In this document: piece after piece, positions 42,470 through 51,408 of the stretch
Numbering within the stretch: the first letter of the stretch is position 1
Layout: the number at the start of each line of letters is the position of its first letter
Source: Cohnella xylanilytica
GTDB lineage: Bacteria; Bacillota; Bacilli; Paenibacillales; Paenibacillaceae
Assembly: GCF_014212175.1 (NCBI RefSeq)
Contig: NZ_JACJVR010000019.1
Location: forward strand, 62,001 to 126,000
Direction: 5' to 3'
DNA: 64,000 bases
The notes under the pieces: generated by a model
What the model saw: only the letters and a program-made list of their open reading frames with translations
Told to the model about the DNA's origin: nothing
The model's database searches: none
Translations under genes and position numbers: made by a program

Positions 42470-43549
42470 CTAGAGCAGCGGCTCGCAGAGGCGGGCGAGC
42501 TTCTCCGCGGCTTCCTCCTCCAACGCCCGAAGATTCGCGAGCCGCGCCTGCAGCGGACGGCAGCGATCGGCGTCGACCCTCGAAGGATCGTCCGCCTTGG
42601 CATCCAGAAGATAGTAGCTTTTGATTTTGTAAATCTCCCATTGCTTCCGCAGCTGACCGTACGATTGGGCGAGCTTCTCCGCGCCGCCGGGATCGGCCAT
42701 GCCCCGCTCGAGCATGAAGCGCACGACGTTCGCGTTGCGCCCGTGGACTTGCTGGAACGCCAGCGTTCTCATCCCGAACATCCGCCTGTCTTCCAAGCGG
42801 CCGAACAGAAGCTCGAGCTCCTCCGCGTAGCTGTCCAGACTCGCAAGCCCTCCATGATAATGCAGATCGTACTGTTCGAGGTAGAAGGGCTTGCCTTCGA
42901 GCAGCCGCCGGGCCATGGCATACGCCGCCCGGACCGGCGCCAGCGGGTCTTCGAAGGAGGGAACCCGGCGCTCGGCGCTTCTGCATCTCACGAGCGTCAC
43001 CCGGTGCTCGCCGATCAGATGCTCGAGCGATCTCGCCACCGACTCGTAAGGCAGCAGGTAGTCGTCCATCGTTCCGGGCATCATGCAATCCTCGATGACG
43101 CGGAGCTGCCGGTTCTCGTCGTCGTAACCGTAGATGAACACGGGGTGGATCAGATGGGTCTTCCCCGCTTCCCGGCCCGCCGGATAGAAGAAGCGGTCCA
43201 CCTTCAGGAAGACGTAGAATCCTTCCCCGATCGCCGTCCGCACGAGCTCCAGAGTCTTCTCCAGCTCGTTCGATTCCAGTTCGATCTCTTCGCTGAGCAG
43301 GAAGTCCTTGAAGACGTCCATGGAGTACAGCACCTTCGGGATCATGAACCCTTCGGCCAGCAGCCGCGTCCGGGTCGCTTCGGCGTCGAAGGTCTGATCG
43401 GTCATCTTCTTGGCGTACTGAACGTCCAGATAGAGAGGGATCCGCCGGAACCCTTCGTTCGCGCCGATCAACAGGGACATCACGTTGTTATGGACGCAAT
43501 CGAGCCACATCTCGTTATAAGGTTCGATCCGGAGCGATTCGCTCGCCAC
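42470..43549 (-). CDS. Papain/C39-like acyltransferase candidate 3 (BtrH-like)
   Basis: A 359-residue protein with Cys18 in MWLDCVHNNVMSLLIG, H135 in THLIHPVFIYGYDD and D154 in VIEDCMMPG, again in the BtrH/C39 order. The C-terminal half is helical. First gene of the biosynthetic block; GTG start with an excellent AAGGAGG nine bases upstream. It precedes the aryl ligase and AsbD-like carrier, so it may transfer the dihydroxybenzoyl group. It starts 42 bases after the GH8 gene with no terminator seen. Confidence 0.6.
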   Translation of the reverse strand: MASESLRIEPYNEMWLDCVHNNVMSLLIGANEGFRRIPLYLDVQYAKKMTDQTFDAEATRTRLLAEGFMIPKVLYSMDVFKDFLLSEEIELESNELEKTLELVRTAIGEGFYVFLKVDRFFYPAGREAGKTHLIHPVFIYGYDDENRQLRVIEDCMMPGTMDDYLLPYESVARSLEHLIGEHRVTLVRCRSAERRVPSFEDPLAPVRAAYAMARRLLEGKPFYLEQYDLHYHGGLASLDSYAEELELLFGRLEDRRMFGMRTLAFQQVHGRNANVVRFMLERGMADPGGAEKLAQSYGQLRKQWEIYKIKSYYLLDAKADDPSRVDADRCRPLQARLANLRALEEEAAEKLARLCEPLL

Positions 43550-43591
43550 CGCCGACCGCCTCCTTCATCCGCAGGGTACAATGCCGTCTCG

Positions 43592-44740
43592 TTACCGTTC
43601 GTCCGCCGGCTTCCAGATCCGATACCGCCCGCTTAGCGCCAGAACGGCGAACAGATAGAGGCAATTGTCGTAATAGCGGCGCTCCCCGGTCCGCACGGGC
43701 GTCTCCCAGAGAAGGCGGACGCTGGCCTCGGCATGAGGGCCGGAGGCGGCGAGAGAAGCCATCGCGTTCGTCGCCAGCAGCCCGACCGGATGCAGCGCCT
43801 TCTCCTCCAGCGGTTCGCCCTCGATCGTATAGCGGCGGTAATCGTCCGGGGGGATGTCCGCGAAGAACGCCTGAATCCGGTCCGCTTGGCCGCGCTGCCA
43901 TTCGTCGGCCGCGAACCATTCGTAGTCCAGCCCGACGTTCGCCGCGACCCGGTACGAATCACTGAAAAACTTGCCGTAGCCTCGGTCGTCGTTCGGCGTC
44001 CCGTCGTAATGGGCGTATTCCGGGGCGAGTCCCGTCCGCGGGTGGCAGGCGAGCCTCAGGTAGGCCCGGCTGGCTTCCGCCGCTTCCTTCCAGAACGGCC
44101 GGTCCTCGGGATACGCCCACAAGGCGAACAGCTCGTAGAAGTGGGGCAAATGATAGGAAGGGTCCGAAAATTCGCAATTGGGAACGAATTTGATCAGCTT
44201 GTTGTCCCGATTCCACATCGGATAGCCGACCCCGTCCTCTCCCTTGTGGACGCATGTCCGGAGCAAATCCCTCGCCTGCTTCCCGTAATCGAACGGCGCG
44301 GGGCCGTCTCCCCAGCGGTGCGAAGCGAACAGCAGCGCCATCGCGAAAAACTCTTCCCCGTCCGGCGCGGGGCCGGTCGCGCGCTTCGAGCCGTCCGGGT
44401 TGCACGACCAAGCGAAGTAGCCGGCGTTCTCCCCTTCGCTCATGAGCATGTGCGTATGCGACCACAGCCAGATTCGGTCGAATACGTCCTTGCGGTCCAA
44501 TTGGACGGCCATCATCATGCCGTACGACATGCCTTCCGTTCGGACGTCGAGATTGCCCGTGTCGAGCAGATAGCCCATCCGGTCTCCCGCTTCGTAATAG
44601 ATGCGGGTATCCTCCGGCCCTTCGAACAGCCTCTTCCACGTCTCTTCGACTCTGGCCGCGATCTCCTCTTCCGAATAGCCCAGCTCGAGGAAGACGTTCC
44701 TGTACGTCCCCGTCTCGTATGCGCCTTGCCGTTGTCCCAT
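43592..44740 (-). CDS. Reducing-end xylose-releasing exo-oligoxylanase (GH8)
   Basis: An intracellular glycoside hydrolase of family 8, 382 residues without a signal peptide, very like Rex of Bacillus halodurans (388). Conserved TEGMSYGMMMAVQLD carries the general acid Glu; EGENAGYFAWSC and YEWF motifs are also typical. It removes xylose from the reducing end of xylo-oligosaccharides taken up by the cell. The ATG at 44740 is chosen for AAGGAG upstream. It starts a transcription unit that appears to run on into the biosynthetic cluster. Confidence 0.9.
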   Translation of the reverse strand: MGQRQGAYETGTYRNVFLELGYSEEEIAARVEETWKRLFEGPEDTRIYYEAGDRMGYLLDTGNLDVRTEGMSYGMMMAVQLDRKDVFDRIWLWSHTHMLMSEGENAGYFAWSCNPDGSKRATGPAPDGEEFFAMALLFASHRWGDGPAPFDYGKQARDLLRTCVHKGEDGVGYPMWNRDNKLIKFVPNCEFSDPSYHLPHFYELFALWAYPEDRPFWKEAAEASRAYLRLACHPRTGLAPEYAHYDGTPNDDRGYGKFFSDSYRVAANVGLDYEWFAADEWQRGQADRIQAFFADIPPDDYRRYTIEGEPLEEKALHPVGLLATNAMASLAASGPHAEASVRLLWETPVRTGERRYYDNCLYLFAVLALSGRYRIWKPADER

Positions 44741-44784
44741 CGTCTCTCTCCTTATCGGGGCCGTCCGCCCTTCCCGGGTTCTTC

Positions 44785-44798
44785 TGCAACCGTTTTCA
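44785..44798. promoter_or_regulatory. cre site in the leader of the GH8 gene
   Basis: TGCAACCGTTTTCA fits the CcpA consensus (minus strand TGAAAACGGTTGCA) with one mismatch, 45 bases upstream of the start codon. It implies glucose repression of the xylan gene and of anything co-transcribed with it. Confidence 0.65.
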
Positions 44799-44954
44799 CT
44801 AATCCGAAAAAGGGAAATTCCGGCGTGCCCCCTCATTCTAGCGCAACGCAAGCCCTGCTCCTACCGAAGAAAATACAGGGTTTCCTTCGAAAACTATAGC
44901 TCTCTTCTCCACGCTTCTCGCTTCCGAGGCCAGTCCGACTTCCGGCCAAGCGGC

Positions 44955-44984
44955 AAAACGCCGAATCCGTAGATGGATTCGGCG
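44955..44984 (-). terminator. Terminator of the GH52 gene
   Basis: Minus strand GCCGAATCC, six-base loop, GGATTCGGC, then GTTTTGCC. A perfect nine-base stem about 75 bases after the GH52 stop. Confidence 0.75.
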
Positions 44985-45059
44985 GCCGCATGCAGGTTAG
45001 CCCGCTTCCAGGATGTAGGCAGATCGTCACAGGGCAGCCATGACGGCGGACAGCGCCGT

Positions 45060-47183
45060 TTAGCGGCTCCCCGTCCGCGTCTCGGACAGCCACAGAACAG
45101 CCGTTACGCCTCGCGGATAATACTTGCTTCCGATAATCTCGCCCTTCAGAATCTGGTCGCTCCAGCACCAGTAGGACAGCTCCGGATGCTTCAGCCAAGC
45201 GACGTGGGCGGCGTCCGCCGCGCGTCCCCGCTCGTCCCAGGGCAGGCCCATTATTTCCCGGGCGATAAATTGGCACAGATAGATCTTGCTAAGCCAGGAA
45301 TTGTCGCTCGTGGACGACAGCTTCCAGCCTCCGTCCTCGAACAGGCAGGTTCCCGGCACGAGAACGGTATCCAGATGCGTCTTGAGCGCCTTCAGGTAAC
45401 CGGAGAACCGTCCGTTCGGATCGAGAGCTTCTTGATTGCCCGTGAAGTACGGGAAAATAAGCCCTTCGATCGCGGGGATGATCCGCGAATCGTTGTTCTC
45501 GCCGATGACGGCCGGAATGTAGCCTTGGTCGTTCAAGCGGGACGCGATCGAAGCCGCGCACCGATCGGCCTGCTCGCCGGCTTCGGCGGCCAGCTCGGAC
45601 CGCCCTTCGGCCGCGAACAGCTTCTCGAGCGCGACGTAGACCGCCCAGCACTTGCCGGCCATGTAGATGTTGTTGCGCGACTGGCCGAGCGACACGTCGA
45701 GGCTGTCGTACGTCGAGATCTCCGCTCCGCCGTCCGTGCGGTCGCTGTCCAGTCCCATCAGCCCGTTGCGCTGGGCCGGGTCCGGATGATCCCGGTTCTG
45801 CATGCTTCGGAAGCCCTCCTCGAGCGTCGGCAGCATCCGGTCCAGGAACTCGCGGTCCTTCGTCTGTTCGATGTAGACGGCGGCGCAGGCGAGCCAGTTC
45901 ACCAGCTCTTCGTGGCTCATGTAGGAGAAGCAGTCGTCGATGCCCGCCAGCTCGTAGGACGAGTGGCCCGGGCGGGAGAATACGTTCGCGACGCCCATGT
46001 CGTGCGTGAACGCGAGGCCTCCCGGGTAGAGCTTGGCGTCTCCGGGGAAGCGCACCCGGTCGACGTAGCTGTACCGCTTCGCGAACAGCTCCAGCTCGTT
46101 GCGCACGGTCCACGGATTCATCTTCAGCTCGTAGAACAGCTGGTCCGCCGTCAGATCGAGGGTGTTCATCATGCGGTACTCGCCTTCGTTCACGATCCAG
46201 ATCGGCTCTCCGTCCGCTTCCAGCAGCTGGGTGCTGCCGTAATAGCTCTGGATCGCGTGGCTCAGCATGAACGCCTGGTCTTCGGACAGCTTCTCGGTTC
46301 CGGTCCACGAGTCGGCCGCCTTGCTCGACGCGGACAGCGCCTCGAAGTTCGCCAGCGCGTATTCGGCCGCGTCCTCGATGCGGGGGAAGAAGCGGTTGTA
46401 ATAATAGGAAGCTTCGAGTCCGGAAGTGACGATGCCGGACCGGTGGAACGCGATCGCGAACCGGTACGTTCTCTTCTCGCCCGCCGGCGTCTCCGCCAGC
46501 AGCGCGCCCGTCCGGCCGAGGCCGAACGTCAGGTTCTGCGGATGCTTCGGGTTCAGGATCCGCTCCAACGAGAAGCCGAGACCTGCCGTCATGCCGCTCT
46601 CCCGTGTAGCCGCGATCGCCGTATTCCGGCCTTGGCCGACGCCGACGCAAGGCTCGTCCTCCGATTCGCCGAGCCTGCGCATGGCGCTGTACGGATCGTT
46701 GCCTTCGTAGCCGAAGAAGGCGACGCGCGGGCGCGTGCCCGCCGTATTGTCCACGGTGAGCTCCGCGAGCACCGCCGGAACGAGCGCCGCCTTCAGCTCC
46801 TCTTCGCCGGCGGTCGCCGGATCCGGCACCGGGCGCACGGGAGAATAGACCGTGAACGTCAGGTCGCCGGCCTTCCACGTATCGACCCCGGCCCGGAACT
46901 CGCGCGAGATAGCCGAGGCGGCGAACGGAACGAGGACCGAAGCCGCTTGCTTACCCTTTTTCTCCACGTCGTATCTCGAAGCTTCGTCCTCGGCCGCCCC
47001 GAAGAACGGCAGAGCCTCGAAGACGTCGCCTTCCCGCGACTGAAGCCCGATGTAGACGTTCTGGTCGGCGGGCTTGCCGAGCTCGAGCCCGAGGCCCCCC
47101 TTCGCTCCGCGGAACCCGAGCGTGAAGCTGGCGAACGCGCCGATCGGCGAATGATGCGCATTATAAAAGATCGAATTCGACAT
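45060..47183 (-). CDS. Beta-xylosidase, glycoside hydrolase family 52
   Basis: Intracellular xylosidase of 707 residues, the family's standard length. The N-terminus FYNAHHSPIGAFASFTLGF and many later blocks match Geobacillus stearothermophilus XynB2 almost word for word. The catalytic nucleophile Glu is in VNEGEYRMMN and the general acid Asp in MGLDSDRTDGG. It splits xylo-oligosaccharides from the non-reducing end, complementing the GH8 enzyme. The ATG at 47183 is chosen because AAAGGGG precedes it. It has its own terminator and a divergent AraC regulator. Confidence 0.96.
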   Translation of the reverse strand: MSNSIFYNAHHSPIGAFASFTLGFRGAKGGLGLELGKPADQNVYIGLQSREGDVFEALPFFGAAEDEASRYDVEKKGKQAASVLVPFAASAISREFRAGVDTWKAGDLTFTVYSPVRPVPDPATAGEEELKAALVPAVLAELTVDNTAGTRPRVAFFGYEGNDPYSAMRRLGESEDEPCVGVGQGRNTAIAATRESGMTAGLGFSLERILNPKHPQNLTFGLGRTGALLAETPAGEKRTYRFAIAFHRSGIVTSGLEASYYYNRFFPRIEDAAEYALANFEALSASSKAADSWTGTEKLSEDQAFMLSHAIQSYYGSTQLLEADGEPIWIVNEGEYRMMNTLDLTADQLFYELKMNPWTVRNELELFAKRYSYVDRVRFPGDAKLYPGGLAFTHDMGVANVFSRPGHSSYELAGIDDCFSYMSHEELVNWLACAAVYIEQTKDREFLDRMLPTLEEGFRSMQNRDHPDPAQRNGLMGLDSDRTDGGAEISTYDSLDVSLGQSRNNIYMAGKCWAVYVALEKLFAAEGRSELAAEAGEQADRCAASIASRLNDQGYIPAVIGENNDSRIIPAIEGLIFPYFTGNQEALDPNGRFSGYLKALKTHLDTVLVPGTCLFEDGGWKLSSTSDNSWLSKIYLCQFIAREIMGLPWDERGRAADAAHVAWLKHPELSYWCWSDQILKGEIIGSKYYPRGVTAVLWLSETRTGSR

Positions 47184-47308
47184 TCGTTGTAACCCCTTTC
47201 TTCCATCCGGTACGTTCATCCTACCATGCCCGGTCCGATCGGAGCCATTGCCAAAACGGACGAATATTTACCCAAATCGCGCCTGGATCGGTTATACTGG
47301 GGGTACGA

Positions 47309-47345
47309 CAAAAACGGACCGGCACGGCTTGTTAGCCGCGCGGTC
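47309..47345. repeat. Hairpin in the leader of the AraC regulator gene
   Basis: ACGGACCG and CGGTCCGT pair perfectly around an inner GGCT/AGCC stem, 40 bases ahead of the regulator's start. No T run follows, so it may be an operator or mRNA stabiliser rather than a terminator. Confidence 0.45.
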
Positions 47346-47383
47346 CGTCTGGGAGAAGAACGACCGATAAGGGGCGAATCCGA

Positions 47384-48340
47384 ATGTCCTCCTCCTCTCC
47401 GATCCGACCCGGCCCTCCGGCCGAGGCCGAATTCCTCGGGAACGAAACGATGTATCCCGACGTGAAGACGACGTTGAACCTGTTCGGCATCCACCGGAGA
47501 AAGGTTCCCGGGGACTGGACGTATCCGACCCACGAGCACCCGCAATACGAGATCAACTACTTGCTGGCCGGACGCCAGACGATGACCGTCAACGGCACCG
47601 CGTACGAGCAGAAGCCCGGCGACCTCCTGCTTCTGCGTCCCGGCGACGTCCATTCGAGCCGCAGCGGCGACGGGGAGCCCTTCGAATACTTCTGCCTTCA
47701 CTTCGACTTGGACGACCGGCTGTTCCTCTCCCTGCTCGGCCGGCTGGAGCAGGTTCTGTTCCCCGCGGGCGGCGCGGTCGCTCGCCAGGTCGAGCCCGTC
47801 CTGGCGAAGATGCTGTCGGCGGACGCCGAAGCGGATTCGCGGTCCGTCGCCGGCCGGATGAAGCTGCAGTCGGCCGTGTTCGAGCTGTTCGGCCAGCTGT
47901 GGGAGGCGATCTCCGCCGAGACGCTGCAGCTGTCGCCGCATGCCTACGGCAAGGTCGAGCTGGCGCACAAGATCGCGAGCCGCCTGCAGCATGTCGCCAG
48001 CCAGCACATCCGCCAAGGGACGCCCGGCGACGACCATTACGGCGTCGGCGACATCGCCGCGGAGCTCGGGATCAGCGTCTCTTACTGCAACCGGGTGTTC
48101 CGCGAGATTTACGACAAGTCCCCCCGCGCCTACTGGTCCGAGCTCGTGCTGTACGAATCGAAGCAGCTGCTCGCCGACCCGCGGTTCACGGTGCAGTCGA
48201 TCGCCGCCCTTCTCGGCTACCGCGACATCGCGCATTTCAGCCGCCAATTCAAGCGCTGGACCGGCATGGCTCCCAGCGATTATCGCCGCGGCGCTCTGGT
48301 TGGGACCGGCTCTCCCGGCGCGCAGGATTCATCGCGGTGA
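47384..48340 (+). CDS. AraC family transcriptional regulator with cupin sensor
   Basis: A 318-residue regulator. An N-terminal cupin domain (THEHPQYEINYLLAGRQTM, KPGDLLLLRPGDVH) binds a ligand, and the C-terminal AraC helix-turn-helix pair has ELGISVSYCNRVFREIYDKS and LGYRDIAHFSRQFKRWTG. ATG with AAGGGGCG upstream. Divergent from the GH52 xylosidase, so its likely target is that gene, with a xylo-oligosaccharide as inducer. Confidence 0.92.
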   Translation: MSSSSPIRPGPPAEAEFLGNETMYPDVKTTLNLFGIHRRKVPGDWTYPTHEHPQYEINYLLAGRQTMTVNGTAYEQKPGDLLLLRPGDVHSSRSGDGEPFEYFCLHFDLDDRLFLSLLGRLEQVLFPAGGAVARQVEPVLAKMLSADAEADSRSVAGRMKLQSAVFELFGQLWEAISAETLQLSPHAYGKVELAHKIASRLQHVASQHIRQGTPGDDHYGVGDIAAELGISVSYCNRVFREIYDKSPRAYWSELVLYESKQLLADPRFTVQSIAALLGYRDIAHFSRQFKRWTGMAPSDYRRGALVGTGSPGAQDSSR

Positions 48341-48400
48341 ACCGTTCCGCATTCGCCGCCGCTCCCCCCATTCGTCCGCTTCGCTTAGGAACGCCGCCCC

Positions 48401-48805
48401 TCAAGGCCTGCCGCTGAACCGCTCGAGCGCCTCCTCGGTAACCGGCGCGAAGAGGTTGACGAGGTTGCCGTCGGGGTCGCGCAGCAGCGCGGAGCGGTTC
48501 CCCCACGGCATCGTGGTCGGCTCCTGCACCCACTCGTCGACAAACGGCTTCAAGCGCGCATACTCGGCATCGACGTCGCGAACGCGAAACTCGAGGATGA
48601 CGGTGCGGTTGTCGGCCGCGCGCACGGAATCGGCGCCGAACATTCGCACCGTCTGGGAGTGGCCGATCGCCAGGGTGCACGATGGCAGAACGAACTCGGC
48701 GAAGACAGGCGCGGGGCGCTTCGCCGATACCTCCGTGACTCTCTCGTAGAACTCGACGAGTCGATCCAGGTCGTCGGTAATGATGCGTACGGAAGCGAAA
48801 TTCAC
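48401..48805 (-). CDS. VOC family (glyoxalase/dioxygenase-fold) protein
   Basis: A 134-residue single-domain vicinal-oxygen-chelate protein. It begins FASVRIITDDLDRLVEFYERV and ends LLRDPDGNLVNLF, the two ends of the paired beta-alpha-beta repeats. GTG start with GAAAGGACG upstream. Function unknown; members of this shape include drug-binding resistance proteins. A strong palindrome lies directly upstream, so it may be a target of the TetR regulator next door. Confidence 0.88.
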   Translation of the reverse strand: MNFASVRIITDDLDRLVEFYERVTEVSAKRPAPVFAEFVLPSCTLAIGHSQTVRMFGADSVRAADNRTVILEFRVRDVDAEYARLKPFVDEWVQEPTTMPWGNRSALLRDPDGNLVNLFAPVTEEALERFSGRP

Positions 48806-48838
48806 GAGACATCGTCCTTTCAAAATGGTTTATTACGC

Positions 48839-48855
48839 TACGATACCGTATCGTA
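48839..48855. promoter_or_regulatory. 17-bp perfect palindrome, TetR-type operator
   Basis: TACGATACCGTATCGTA is an exact 8-1-8 inverted repeat, 34 bases upstream of the VOC start. Its form (ATACGATAC/GTATCGTAT) is that of many TetR-family operators. Confidence 0.75.
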
Positions 48856-49086
48856 TCATTTCCGATCGCCGGAGTCAATTCAAAAAGGAGAGGCCGTTGC
48901 CCGAACGTCCATCTTAGCGGCGCCAAATCGCCCTCCTGCAAGATCGTCCCCGGGACCTGGAGCGGTCCTGGACCTGGAGCGGTCCTGGACCCGGCGCCGA
49001 GGATACGCCTATGATATAATGGGAGGAACCTTTTATTTCGAGGCAACGAATCCCCGTTTAAGTCCTTTTATGTTGGAGGGAAGAGC

Positions 49087-49680
49087 GTGACTCCGTCTAA
49101 GAATTCCGAGCGCGAGACGTCGGCCAAGGTGAATCGTCGCGTCGAACGCTCCCGACATACCGTCCTGTCCGCCGCGTTCGAACTGCTCAGCGAAGGCGGC
49201 GTGGCCAGCTTCTCCGTCGACGAGGTGGCTCGCCGTTCCGGCGTCGCGAAGACGACCATCTACCGCCACTGGCCTACGCGGGAAGCGCTCGTGATCGACG
49301 CCTGCTCACGGATGATCGCCGAGCAGGAGACGCCCGACACCGGCTCGCTCGAAGGTGACGTCACGGCCATCCTGATGGAGATCGCGCACCTGCTGCCGAC
49401 GGCGAACTGGTCCTTCGTCCTGCCGTCCATCGTCGACACCGCCGAGCGCAATCCCGAGTTCGCGGAGATCCACAGCCGGATTCAGCGCGGACACGCCGCC
49501 CCCCTGCGAGAGGTTCTGCAGCGCGCGGTAGACAGGGGCGAGCTGCCGGCGCGCGCCGACGCGTCGACGATCGTCGCAGCCCTGCTGGGGCCGCTCTTCT
49601 ACCGCCGCTGGTTCTCGCGCGAACCGATCGACGACGCGTTCGTCAAGACGATCATCAAACTCGCGCTCGCTTCGCTATAG
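49087..49680 (+). CDS. TetR/AcrR family transcriptional regulator
   Basis: A 197-residue repressor. The N-terminal helix-turn-helix is FSVDEVARRSGVAKTTIYRHWPTREAL and the C-terminal ligand domain is of the TetR_C_11 sort. GTG start with TTGGAGGG upstream. It lies between the VOC gene and the drug-efflux MFS gene and probably controls one or both; the palindrome at 48839 is its best candidate site. Confidence 0.92.
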   Translation: MTPSKNSERETSAKVNRRVERSRHTVLSAAFELLSEGGVASFSVDEVARRSGVAKTTIYRHWPTREALVIDACSRMIAEQETPDTGSLEGDVTAILMEIAHLLPTANWSFVLPSIVDTAERNPEFAEIHSRIQRGHAAPLREVLQRAVDRGELPARADASTIVAALLGPLFYRRWFSREPIDDAFVKTIIKLALASL

Positions 49681-49771
49681 TACGAGACGGCTGCTGCTTG
49701 ACCGGGCAGGGGCCGGGCATCGAGGGCGGACATGGCAGCGGCTGCGAGAATTCCGCAACGAGGCCAACGGC

Positions 49772-49820
49772 AAAAAGCTATTTCCAAGATGGATCGCCAT
49801 CCTGGAAATAGCTTTTTTTT
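49772..49820. terminator. Bidirectional terminator between the TetR and MFS genes
   Basis: AAAAAGCTATTTCCA and TGGAAATAGCTTTTT form a long symmetric hairpin with A run on one side and T run on the other, serving both convergent genes. Confidence 0.92.
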
Positions 49821-49836
49821 CATGGTCGTTCGAAGG

Positions 49837-51384
49837 TTACGCGGCGGCGCTGACGGCGGCCTTCTTGTCGCGCAGCAGCGTTAACGTAGCCGCGGTGGCC
49901 AGCAAGAGAATGACGCCGGCGACGAGACTGGTGACGTGCATGGCGGTCATGAACGCTTCCTTGGAGGCGTTCAGAACTTGAGTCGCCGCTTCGGCGGGCA
50001 AGGCATGGGATACGGCCGACGCTCCGGCGATCGTCTGACCGGCCGCGACGGACGCTTCCGGCGAGAGACCGGCGGGCAGCAGAGGCGCTACGGCATGCCG
50101 ATAGACGGCCGCCAGGACGCAGCCGAGAAGCGCGATGCCGAACGCCCCTCCGAGCTCGCTGGAGGTCTCGATGAGGCCGCCGACGGCTCCCGCGCGGTCG
50201 GCCGGCGCGACCCCCACGACGTAATCGGCGACGAGAGTCATGACGGAGACGATTCCCGCCGCGACCAATCCGGCTCCGACGAGCATGACGGCCAGCGGCA
50301 GGAAGCCGTCGAGCCGCACCTGGGTCAGGATGCCGAATCCGATCGCCGACACCGCGAAGCCTCCGGCCATGACGCGCGGCCTCCCGAGCGTTAGCGACAG
50401 CTTGGCGGCGAGCGGAGCCGCCGCCCCGACGGCGACCGAAGGCAGCACGCTCCACAGCGAAGCGACGAACGGAGAGTATCCGAGTACCGATTGAAGGAAT
50501 TGGGTGTTGACCAAGGCGCTCGCCATAAGCGTGAAGGTGGCGATCAGGTTAATGAGGATCGAGCCTCCGGTCCGCCGATCCATCAACGCCCGGATATCGA
50601 GCAAGGGGTTCGCGATGGACAGTTGGCGCCGGACGAACGCGTATCCGACGACCAATCCTGCCGCGAGAAGGGCGACGGGAATCGGAGCCCATCCGTCTTC
50701 CGCGAGCGTCTTGACGCCGTAGGTAACGGGCAGGATGGCGGCGAGAGCCAGAAGCGAGCTTGCGATATCGATCCGGCCGGGCGAGGAGCTGCGGTTCTCC
50801 GGCAGCAGGAACGGCGCGATAAGCAGCAGCAGCGCCATCGCCGGGATGTTGATCAGGAACACCGATCCCCAGGAGAAGGATTGAATGAGCAAGCCGCCGA
50901 TAATCGGCCCGACCGTGACGCCGCTGGCCATGACCGCGCTCCAGATCGACATCGCTTTGGTGCGCTGGTTGTCGTCCTGGAACATCGTGCGAACGAGAGC
51001 GAGCGTGGACGGCATAAGAGTCGATCCCGCGATCCCGAGAATCCCACGGGCCGCAATCAGAGCTTCGGCCGTCTGGGCGTACGCGGCGAACAACGAGCTG
51101 AGAGCGAACCCCACGGAGCCGATCATGAGCAGCCGCCGGCGTCCGATTCGGTCGCCGACGGCGCCCATCGTCAGCAGCAGTCCGGCGAGAATGAAGCCGT
51201 AGACGTCGAAGATCCACAATTGCTGGTTCGCGGTCGGCTGCAGATCCGCGGCAATGTCGGGCGCGGCGAAGAACAGGACGGAGACGTCCATCGACACGAC
51301 CATGAGCGGGAGACAAAGAACGGCAAGCGCGATCCATTCCTTGCGGCCCGCCAGCCGGGCCCCTGTTCGATTTTCTTTAATCAA
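49837..51384 (-). CDS. MFS drug-efflux transporter, DHA2 (14-span) family
   Basis: A 515-residue proton-coupled efflux pump with 14 hydrophobic segments. Motif A is GDRIGRRRLLMIGS and motif C is VTVGPIIGGLL. Related to SmvA/QacA. The TTG at 51384 is preferred as the start: GAGGAGAGG lies upstream, whereas the ATG at 51420 has no ribosome site. The strong promoter and dyad symmetry upstream show that it is regulated, probably by the neighbouring TetR protein or another repressor. Confidence 0.92.
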   Translation of the reverse strand: MIKENRTGARLAGRKEWIALAVLCLPLMVVSMDVSVLFFAAPDIAADLQPTANQQLWIFDVYGFILAGLLLTMGAVGDRIGRRRLLMIGSVGFALSSLFAAYAQTAEALIAARGILGIAGSTLMPSTLALVRTMFQDDNQRTKAMSIWSAVMASGVTVGPIIGGLLIQSFSWGSVFLINIPAMALLLLIAPFLLPENRSSSPGRIDIASSLLALAAILPVTYGVKTLAEDGWAPIPVALLAAGLVVGYAFVRRQLSIANPLLDIRALMDRRTGGSILINLIATFTLMASALVNTQFLQSVLGYSPFVASLWSVLPSVAVGAAAPLAAKLSLTLGRPRVMAGGFAVSAIGFGILTQVRLDGFLPLAVMLVGAGLVAAGIVSVMTLVADYVVGVAPADRAGAVGGLIETSSELGGAFGIALLGCVLAAVYRHAVAPLLPAGLSPEASVAAGQTIAGASAVSHALPAEAATQVLNASKEAFMTAMHVTSLVAGVILLLATAATLTLLRDKKAAVSAAA

Positions 51385-51408
51385 AGCAATCCTCTCCTCT
51401 TTTCGATT

